64,000 bases of DNA from contig NC_036450.1 in assembly GCF_002775205.1 (NCBI RefSeq), positions 10,272,979-10,336,978 of the forward strand, in the 5' to 3' direction. Below the pieces are notes generated by a model. That model did no database searches. It was not told where the DNA came from and saw only the letters and a list, made by a program, of their open reading frames with translations. Each line of letters opens with the position of its first letter. The stretch's first letter is position 1. The position numbers were made by a program, and so were the translations under genes. The DNA is from Xiphophorus maculatus. Its lineage: Eukaryota > Chordata > Actinopteri > Cyprinodontiformes > Poeciliidae. Shown in pieces: positions 15,125 to 25,367 of the stretch.

Positions 15125-17313
15125 GATACAAATGAAATCTGTATAGTCTTTGGGATCATTTTATGTAAAGGAAAATGCCTGTATCATATTCAAACATTAT
15201 TACTTCTGGGTAAACTTACATTTATTTTATTTGATAAGATGACATTTCAGAGTCAATTTTGATATAATAAACTTTTGTATTTTATTACTTTAATTGCAGA
15301 TCTTTACATTTAATATAAAAGTCCATGCAGAGGTGGTGCAGACATAGTTAAATTAGGTGTCAAAAACTTGCGAAAAGCAGCCCTGGGTTCTTATAGTAAA
15401 CTATCTTCAAGTCTAAAAACAACATCATCTGTAACAAGAGATTTTTACCAAAAAATTCAAATAAACTGCAGAGTGTCAGTTTAGTAAGAATTTTATTGGC
15501 AATGTCAACCAGCTTTCATAGATTTTGTTTTATATTTTCCTTCGAACAGCTACACCTAAAATATGTTTTGACTAATGCAGAAAATACAGTGTTCCTCACC
15601 ATGCAGAGCAGATTATTTTAATTTAATTCTCATTCTCATCAACTTTTTAGTTTTACTTTGGCCTTGATTCACCATGATCCAGCAGCAAGTGAAGTTCAAC
15701 TTTAGTGAATCTACCTTATATCTGCTATTCTTGATTGTCAGAGGAACTTTCTGTTACACTCTTTAGCTTCCAGTCGCCATTTTGCTTCATCCCTAAATAA
15801 GTAGCAGTTCATCTTAGGGCATAAAATGGATTAGTCATGCTTTGTGAATGAGCATATAATTATGAAACTCTCTTGCTACATACACAGTGGCATTTGTGTG
15901 ACTTATCCAAAGAGAGCACAATATAATAAAACCAGAGATTTGGTTTTGAATAATGAGATTTAGAGCCAGTTTGTCCTCTGAGGGTTCATCAGCCAGAAGT
16001 TTTAAGTCTCTTGAGTGGGCCATAATGACACACAGTGATTTACTGTGGAGCTATAATCTGTCTATGAAAAATTAATTTATGAATAGCCTTTTCCACGAAA
16101 GGATCCTATTGTCTGTTAATTAACCCCTTTTTCCACAATGGAAGTGTATACGTGGACTTGCGAAGTGTATGGAAGTCTCTTGCAAAAGTATTAATTCTTA
16201 AAATATTTCAAATTTTGTATTATGTATTGTCAAGAGGAAGGTGAGAGATACCAGACCCAAGAATGCAGATAACCTACAAGATGATGTCAAAGGAATAATG
16301 TCAGAACCGTAAGCTGATCACACAACCAAATATTGTGTATAGAAATGAGCATTCTTTTCAGAAGCCTGACATTTCTGTTTAAAATACAATTTTTATATTA
16401 ATCTTATAAATACAAAATTTTGGGTTTTTGTTACCTGTAAGGCATATTCATCAAACTTAAGAGAAATAAAGGCACTCTATGTGTAATGAATGTGCATAAT
16501 AGGAGTTTAATTCTTTAAAATAAGTGACAGCACTTTGTTATATTAATAATTTGATATATTATTATATTGATATAATGCTATTGTATTATATTATTCATTT
16601 TCATTAGATGCACCTGTGCTCATGTCCAAGAATTGAGACAAAAAATGTTAAAGTCAGATCAGTTTATATTCAATTTGAATGTTTTGCAGACATCTGTCTT
16701 CTTAAGTAGTATTTATGCCTTCTGAGCCTGCTTGTATCACATGTCCTACACTCATTCACCCATTGAATGAGTGTAGGACATTACGCAACAAAACAAAATG
16801 GCAGCTTAATTAATACACATTGACATGCTTTGGTCTTTTATTCCAAAGAATTGATCTTTGAAGGGTTAGTACCACTCTAGATTTTGTGTAATGAATGGCA
16901 TGAAGAGAATATGAATACATTTTGAAGGTGGCTCATTCATTATTGTCCACATGGCACAAAGAGGAGACATAGGTTTCAGTTAGTTCGACTGACTAATCTG
17001 CCAAACACTAATTTTCAATTTGATGTCTGGACCGAATCACATTGGGCAGAGCTGTTAACTGGACTGAATGGAAAAATGGGATTTCCATGAAGCATTTCCA
17101 GTAATTTAAAAGCTCATAATTTCATATAGTGACTGATACAGTTCAGCAGCATTATATTGGTTGTGAATGCATTCATAAAATGAGCATTCATGGAGCTCTT
17201 TCATGTTGGTTGCTTGTAGAATTGACCAGCTGACATTTTTATATGATTTTGCACCTATATATGCACTACTATATGTGATGGGATGAGTTTGTACAACTAA
17301 AAAAAACATCTTT

Positions 17314-17325
<12 letters not shown>
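15125..17325. other. Intergenic stretch with an 18-bp hairpin
   Basis: No coding exon recognised. It contains a perfect inverted repeat at 16,741-16,781 (listed separately). A short patch near 16,165-16,225 (CTTGCAAAAGTATTAATTCT) resembles a terminal part of Tc1-like MITEs, but too little remains to annotate it firmly. Confidence 0.5.
16741..16781. repeat. Perfect 18-bp inverted repeat (hairpin)
   Basis: The arm ATGTCCTACACTCATTCA at 16,741-16,758 is exactly reverse-complementary to 16,764-16,781, with the 5-base loop CCCAT between them. It would fold as a stable stem. No transposase or TIR context was seen. Confidence 0.9.

Positions 17326-17327
<2 letters not shown>

Positions 17328-17401
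<74 letters not shown>
17328..17401. repeat. (TA)n microsatellite next to a poly-A run
   Basis: About 37 uninterrupted TA units follow a run of A (about 17,313-17,328). It creates spurious Tyr-Ile open frames on the minus strand. It is probably length-polymorphic and prone to assembly error. Confidence 0.98.
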
Positions 17402-17403
<2 letters not shown>

Positions 17404-17979
17404 ACTGGACACATCCCTGTTGCATCCCTGCACCTGCCTCACCGGGGGCTCATCATCAGCGAAGTAGCAAAATTGCTTCCCAGCTGCCTGCCTGTCTGCC
17501 TACTCCTGGGTGTACCACTCTGTGAAATCACTGCTAAGCACCGGTGAGCCTGCCAGCAAGCATGTATTATTGATTTATATTGAAAACTGTTAACAAGATA
17601 AAGTGTGGACTTGCACTGCTTTTGCTGAAAATCGCGGCAACAGAAATGCCAGGTCTGCCGTTACTTTCTGCTGCAGGTTATACATTCTGAAAAGTTACTT
17701 TTGTTTACATTTTTTTGTCTTCTGTAACAAACATAATTGATCTCATATTTATATGATGCATTAACTTATAAAGGTTTGTAGCACGCTTTTGGACATTTCA
17801 GTTCCAGGTAGGATTTTTTTAACTTTTCTCAATAACGTAAACTCTTCATTCAGTGTTTTAACAGATGAAACAAAATGTCATTAACTTCCATAAAGTTAGA
17901 GTGTAAGCACAGTTCTTCCACTGTTATCCTGTCACAAAACTATCAGGAAAAGGCAGAAACATGCGAGCTGTCTATAAGG

Positions 17980-18220
17980 GCTGGGGTAATAGCAGGGTGC
18001 CACAATTATAAGCACCCCTGCTGTTAATATTGTTTAAAGGCCTCTTTTGCCAGTAAAACGAGAACGTAGTCTTTTCCTATTGTATTTCAAAACAAAGATG
18101 GGTCTTTGATCATTCCTCTTCGCACAATCTCTCTAGATCATTCATTATCCTCTCATGCTCTTCAGCTCAACCCACAGGCTTTGTAAAGGATTCAGGTGTT
18201 GGAAATTAGGTATTTATGGC
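17980..18220. mobile_element. Possible degraded Tc1-type MITE fragment
   Basis: The text from ATTATAAGCACCCCTGCTGTT through the block ending in CTCAACCCACAGGCTTT resembles the 5' portion of common fish Tc1-derived non-autonomous elements, including a 'cattcctctt...cacaggct' region. Divergence is high and no inverted repeats were found, so this is tentative. Confidence 0.35.
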
Positions 18221-19859
18221 AAAAGGTTGTTTTTGTTTATCTTAATTTTTATTAATTTAGACCAAGTTTGAATTATTTTTATCTGTTAAAATTTACAATG
18301 ATCAGTTTTTGGTTAGTGGTCACCATATTTCTGTTTAAATGTCCTGCTAGTTCAAGGAACTCTTGACTGTTTACTTTAAGCAGGAACTTTTAAAGTGAAA
18401 CAGGCTCTTATTATACTTAAGGTGAGCATGAGATGTTTTACCACATATTTAGTCTTTGTTTGACACTAAACCAACCCCAGAAGTGTTTGTTCCTGACCAG
18501 CTCAATGTCAAACTAATCTAACCAAAGCACACAGTTGGAAATAATTTTCTGGTACAATTTGCAAACTCCCTTCCAAACAACCACTACTCATATAAATGTC
18601 ATTTAGTACTTGCAATGAAGACTTACTGACCTAAAGATTTCACACTTTGCCAACAACAATGTCCATCTTAGTTTGTCACAGTCCCAGTTATTTCAAATAT
18701 GTTTTTCATTATTACATATATGGGTCCATCTGCCTCAATTCAATTGCATTTTCTCTATTATTTCATATTTTGAAAAGTTTTTTTTGTTTTTTTTTTAAAT
18801 AGGCCTCTCGGTCACATTGATTGATAAATGAAAGTCTCAAGTTGATTAACAACTTAAAAAAATATATTAAAATGCATTGCAATTTGATAGAAATTATTAA
18901 GTTGCCAATAAACAGTTTAGTAAAAAAAATTGTTTTTAAATCAAATTCATGAACAAGTTCAAATTAAAGAATGTTTTCAGTTGTTTAGTGTGAGGATATG
19001 CCACTGAAAAAACTTATAGTCACATCTGAATAAACTGCTTAGAAGTTGTTCAATACTACAACTGGTTGAAAATTGGAATAACATTCATTAAAACTAAGCT
19101 GCAGGGATAAAGCCCTGATTTAGTAATGTTCAAGCTACCTCTAGTGGTCAAAAGATGTACTTACATGCATACCTAATACTAATAAAATTCTAAATACTGA
19201 GACAGTAAAGACTTGTGTGTTAGTTTGCTTGTGAAAATACAATAATCTGTGTTTCTGTTTGCTTTATTGCATTTTCTGACAACAAAAGAGATTGGAGAGC
19301 ATTGCATTGTTTTATTTGTATATTTGTCTCACAAAGCCTGACAAAGTGTTAAAATAAATATTTAAAAAGACAACCATTGTGAGGGTTTAGAGTCCTCTAC
19401 AAAAGTTTAACTAAATGACAGAAAAGGTTAAAGGTGGGTTTTTTTGTAAAGTAAATTTAGTCACCGGCTTCTGTTGCTCCAAATTCTGCATTCCAAAAAG
19501 AATTTGAAGCAGTTTGGAGAAACTGCGGGTTTATTGTACTACAAAAAAAAAAAAAAAATTAAATAGCGTTCAACTGAACTCACTCTTGGTGCAGTTGCAG
19601 GTTGAAAAAAAGCAAAGATGAAAGAATAAAAGATGTACTGTAGCATTCTTTGAGGCTAATAATACGGTTCTTTATTCACTTTAGCATATTATTATAAACC
19701 AAGATGTCTATAAACATTGTCTATGCAATTAAAAAACTAAGAATTTAGTTACACAGTAACAAGAAACGAAAACATTTCAGGATTACTTTGTTTCATTCTG
19801 GTAAAAAGTTTCACTGTTGGGCTTTTAAATAAATGTATTTTTTCTTTTTCATTGTTTGA

Positions 19860-20290
19860 GGCTGAAACACACAAACTTAACCTCAGCTCTTTGAAACAAC
19901 AGAGCAACCCTCAGGACCTGGTGAGACATAAACTGCAGTAGACACATCAGATACTGTTACGGAAAACGAGTACATTTACAGCTTTGATCAACGATTTCCT
20001 GGCTCGAGCATTATTAATCGCTGCGATTACGAGAGCTTGCCACTTTGTACACATCAAATTCGTTTTAATGGCTGCACCTGAGTCCCTCCTGCCTCCACCC
20101 TGCTGTGATAAAAGGTTTGCCAAATGTGCAGTGACACAAAAGTGAAGGCAGTAATGGCAATTTGTCAGCTGAGAAAGAGCATGGACAGATCGTTTTTGGC
20201 CTTCTGTACGTTGCAGAATTTTTTTAATTACTTTTTCTGCATGAAATAATTCTGTCTTTCGTAAAATAATTTAAGGTGAAGCACAGTAAC
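19860..20290. promoter_or_regulatory. Possible conserved noncoding element with a homeodomain-type palindrome
   Basis: This block is less AT-rich and less repetitive than its surroundings and has no open frame. At its centre the sequence TAATCGC-T-GCGATTA (20,015-20,029) is a perfect 15-bp palindrome of two TAATC cores, the type bound by bicoid/OTX-class homeodomains. CAGCTG and CACCTG E-boxes lie close by. Enhancer function is inference; conservation was not tested. Confidence 0.3.
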
Positions 20291-21756
20291 AACACTGGAA
20301 TTAAACACAAGACAGGAATAGAGGATAACAAATCTTTATAATTCAGTTATTTCAATAAATGTAATAATGATCATTAATACACTACCACATTCTACTTAGG
20401 GGTATAACTATTGCAAATATTTTTGTTGTATTTTGTTTTGTCCTACATGCATTTTTACCTTAGAGACGTTTTGGGGACTTTTTTTTAATAGGTTTAAATA
20501 GATCTCTTCTTCTGACACTAAATGAGAGGTTTGTAAGTGAACTTTTTTTATGTCATCTTAATACTGAAGGTTAAAAAATATTGTTAAAATACTCAGACAT
20601 CTAGAGAGAAATCAAACCTTCTAAACTGGAAGATTTAATATAATTTTCACATATTTCTTGTTTAATTAAGAAAAATGTACTATAATCTCTAACCAAGAAT
20701 AATAACCTTCCAGGGTTTTTTTTGCCTGCTTTCTCCCTGTAATTATTCTGTTCAAACTATTGAGAATTTAGTTCTGCACTCTAGATTTCCTGTTTTTGAA
20801 ACCTACTTCTGCATGCAAACAACTACTGTGGCCATGGTAATAACACTGTTAAAAATGACAAACAATGCTAGAATTGCACGGAACATCAATAATATACAAC
20901 AGTAATGTTGTAACTAAATTACAATGACAAAACAAGCAATAAAAGAAAACAATTTTAAAAGCATCAACTTGCAACTGGAGTATTCTAGAACAATAAATGA
21001 AAACAAATAACCAGACTGTTGCCAAGATATTTTCAAATTTCAAATATGCCTTGTTTTAAAATCAGATAATAACACATTTAACTTCAGCTTCAACATTAAC
21101 TGGGGTCTCCACCTGAACAAACTAAAGAGTAAGTGAGACTTTCCAAGAGGTTGTGCTATTTATGTTTAATCTTACTCATAGTGTTGTACATAGGTTTTAA
21201 ATCTGGTTAACAAAATTGACATGCAACTTTCAAATATTTAGTAAACTTCTGAACGAGTAGCATATCCGTGTAAAAGACATGTCAGGTGTATGGGTCATGT
21301 GAATATGTTAGGTTCTATTCAGAAATATAATGGCCATTTTATGCTTGTTTCAATGAGCTTGAAGCCTCGTTCTTGTGTACAAAAAAAAGCTGTTTGTCTA
21401 TTTGCATTTTTGTCACATCAGGGAGTTTAGGCTTAAAGGTTTTTAATTATATAGAAAAAAAAATTGTGACTGTGACTCCAGATGCCCACTGTGCATCTAA
21501 ATCAAAGTTGTTTTTTTTGTTAGTTTTTTTTTTTTATTATTCTAGGGGGCACATTTTAGATTAGTATTGTATGAACACTACAATATCAGTAAAGTATAGT
21601 TTAGATACAACTGTTTCTCCTTAGATTTTTTTTACATCATGTGTGATTTCTCAAGTTTAAACATCCATTTCTTAATAAAGGAAGTGAGACATTAACACAG
21701 ACACACAGCCTAGCCTAGAAAAAAAATATGTCTATTTTTTCCCCTTGTTTAACCAG

Positions 21757-22410
21757 AAAAAATGGATGAAGCTGAGGATCTGCAACTGAAGTCTGAAACA
21801 CAATCAGGGGAGAGAGAACCAGGTGGCCAGGACCCAACCTTCTTATATACTAAAGTAGAGATAGCAATACAAGTCAAAAAATATATTTTGTCTCGTCATA
21901 AGAGGGCAAAGTCATTTCAGAAATTCAAGAATAAACGGTAATCAATTGAAACATTACAATTGTTCAAGGTTTATCAAGAAAAAACATCTATTAATTATAG
22001 TCATGTTCAAACATTTGACATCCTACAGGCATGTAGGACGTCAAATGACTAACACATGTCAAATAATGAGTTAGTCACTGAGACCTTCTATTATCATTTT
22101 CTGACAGATTAACAGGATAAATACTGATACTATTATTAATGTGTTTAAAGTTTTTATTTTATTCATTCATATTTCAATACAACCTTTGAACTACTGGCAA
22201 AGATTGGAGATCAAATAAAATGAATACTCAATATGCTACCAAAATCATAGATACATTTGGCAGTGCAGATGTAGCACAATGATCACATGTATTTTATTAC
22301 CTTGCCATCTACACAGGCTTGAAGAAACCTTCAAACAATATAAACTCAGAATGACTTCAAGACACTGTGCACTGAAAAAGAAAAAATCTGTCTCTGTGAA
22401 AGAAAATGAG
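21757..22410 (+). repeat. MOV10-like module copy A (two exons)
   Basis: First copy of the duplicated unit: exon A1 21757-21937 and exon A2 22317-22410. It encodes [17 protein letters not shown], then a QDPTFLYT segment, [11 protein letters not shown] and [15 protein letters not shown], ending in SVSVKENE. After the acceptor, A1 has one A fewer before ATG than copy B, which puts it out of frame with a phase-0 upstream exon. It therefore probably begins translation here. Confidence 0.85.
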
Positions 22411-25322
22411 GTAAGACCAAGCTAAGTAACTTTAACTTTATTTTTTTAAAGCACTGGTTTAATCCTTCAATACTAATTAAATTATCAATACTAATCAAAT
22501 TATTATCACAATTTGCAAATTGTGATTACCTACAAATCCTTCTTAACTCATGAAGCTAAAAAGAAAGATTGGACATAAACAACTTACAATTTTATAGAAC
22601 TATTCCTTTCTTCAGAAACTGAGACATTAATTACCACAAACACAAACCGACTTTACTGGCTTTCAAAAAAAAAAAAAAAAGTATTTAATAAATCTAATCC
22701 CGTTTAATCAGAAAAAAATGGATGAAGCTGTGGATCTGCCATCAACATTAGAGAGAGCATCAAGTGACCAGAACCCAACCGTCTTATTTACTGAAGAAGA
22801 GATGGCAACACTAGCCCAACAAAACATCTTGCTTCGTCAGAAGAAGGCAAAGTCATTTCAGGAATACAAGAATAAATGGTAAGCAGTTGAACCATAAGAA
22901 ATATTTGAAGTTTAGCATGTAAACAATATACTAATTGTTATCATTGTTACCTGGCTACGTAGGATGGACTGAAGGTAAGGTGGTTACTTTGTCCTTTCCA
23001 CATGTGCTGGTGCAATATAGAAAAGATGAGACACAAACATAGAGATTCCATTAGAATTTAGCAGGAAGGTTAAATGCTAATTCTTCTTCTGTGTAATAAA
23101 CATACTGCGTATTCAATACTTCAGGTACCAAATACTTCAGGTATCACTAAGTAATTGCAATAAATTGCCTTGAGATGACATCACAAATAGCCATAATATC
23201 CATTTAAACTGAACGGTTTAAAAGAATATTAATAAAGACATTATTAATATCCTTTTGATTCATAAGGACATTAGGAATGTTACAAGTGGCTTGAAAACAA
23301 TATTATTTTTTTAGTTGGTGCTTTAACTCAAATACCTTGTCCCTTTTTCCCAGACCTTCTGTATTTTTAACTCTCAAACTTAAAATATATGACTTTGCTT
23401 TTAACTATTTTTAATAGCTTTTACAAGTTTTATTCTGCACAAATAAAACATACTTTAATATTTAAGCATTTCAGCTTTTAACTGTATTCATTGCTTTAAA
23501 AGAATAAGAGTATTTTATCTCTTACATTAAAAAAAGTAACTACAAAACTGTAATGCTCCTTTAATGCTGTGTCTCTTTACTAAGCTTTAAACATAGGCAA
23601 CCATTACTTACTCATCAAATGTCATAACAATATGGTTTCTCTGGCTTTTGCAATAACCCACAAAGAAATGTCCAAATGGCAAATAAAAAGACCAAAATTA
23701 TGTCCTTTGTGGGAAAACCGTTTTGAAAAGTGCAAAAATACAGAATTAATTCTGTAATCATTTAGCTGTTTGTCAGCTAGCTTAACACACGTACGAAGTC
23801 CGCTAGCATTAGTATTTAGCCCGAAAAAATATGTCCTGTTTTACACGAAACTGATCACAAACTGCATAACATGGCTCACTTTTTGACTCTCGGTTCAAGA
23901 ACTTCTTCAACTCTAAAAGGTAAATAACATAAGTGCATCAAAATACAGTTTTACTGACCTGTGAAATAGAAAAGATGACACATATTTTGAACTTACATTA
24001 GCGTATAACAGGAAGGTTTATTCTTCTTCTGTGTTGCCACCCTGCTCTATGCCACCAATGCGACAGGCGCCTCGAGTGGCTATATGTGGTATTGCACTGA
24101 ATGACTGAAATAACACTAAAGAACATATCACAATGAAAAATTAAGGATAGAAAAAGAAAAATAATGTTGGGGTGCCTATTTTTATACTTTGCGTTTTATT
24201 TACTGATTACTGTACCTGTTTTTCACCCCTCTACATCATGTTCAAGCATTTATCTCCATAACCAATCAAGAATTGGTCAGACAGACTTTCTATTATAACG
24301 TTCTGACAGATACATGGAATTAATACTGCTGTGATTATTTATAATATGTTAAATGTTCTTTTTTTCCCTTTGCATATTTCAATCCAATCTTTGTGCCCCT
24401 GGCTCACCATAGATTAGAGGACAAATATAGCAAATTCTCAATCTGCTTGCAAAATTATGGGTAGATTTGGCAGTGCATTTATAGCATGATGATCAAATGT
24501 CTTTTTTTCACCTTGCCATCTACACAGGGTTGAAGAAACCTTCAAAAAATATAAACTCAGAACTACTTCAAGACTTTATGAAGAGAGGGACAAAAATTCT
24601 GTTACTGTGACAGAAAACAAGGTGAGACCAAACTGCGTAACTTCAATAAGTCTTAAGTATGAGTTAATTTTTAACTGTAAGGTTTTTAAAAAAATCACAC
24701 AGCATGGACACTGTGTCCCTCCCTTGGTGACCAATCGTTACTATGTTCTATGTGCTGTATTAAATGTCTATGGCTTTGTATTTTTAAGGCATTAGTTTAA
24801 TCCTTCAAAGAACATTTCAAAATTGATCATAATAATCTAAATAATCATACAGCATCAGTCAGTTCTGATTACCTGGAAGTCCTTATTAACTCATAAAGCT
24901 AAAAAGAAAAGTTGGACAAAAACATCTTACAATTTTAATATACTATTCCTTTCTTACTTCAGAAACAGATACATTAATTGTCAAACACAAAAACACTACT
25001 GCCTTTCAAAAAAGTATTTATTAAATACTTTGTTCACCCAGAAAGAAATGGATGAAGCTGAGAATCTGCAATTGAACTATGATACTCAAACAAGAGAGAG
25101 AACATCAGATGGCCAGGACCCAACCCTCTTATTTACTGAACAGTTGGCACAAGCACACCAAGGCATGTTGCATTGTCAAAAGATGGCAAAATCATTTCAG
25201 GAATACAAGAACAAACGGTAAACAGTTGAATCATCAGAATTATTTGGAGTTCAGCATGAAAATAATCTAGTAATTGTTGTCATGTGTAAGCAATCAGGTC
25301 CATATGCAATCAATAATTAGTC

Positions 25323-25367
<45 letters not shown>

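Larger units (their letters stand above)
17402..21756. other. Intergenic stretch upstream of the MOV10-like gene
   Basis: No coding exon is recognised. A GC-richer patch follows the TA repeat (17,410-17,560). A possible Tc1-type relic lies near 18.0-18.2 kb and a possible conserved regulatory block near 19.86-20.29 kb. The 5' untranslated exon(s) and promoter of the downstream helicase should lie here, but I could not identify them. Confidence 0.5.

Noticed and set aside
17106-17414. 102-codon minus-strand frame rich in Tyr-Ile
   Set aside because: It is made of the TA microsatellite and poly-A, with no other protein-like content.
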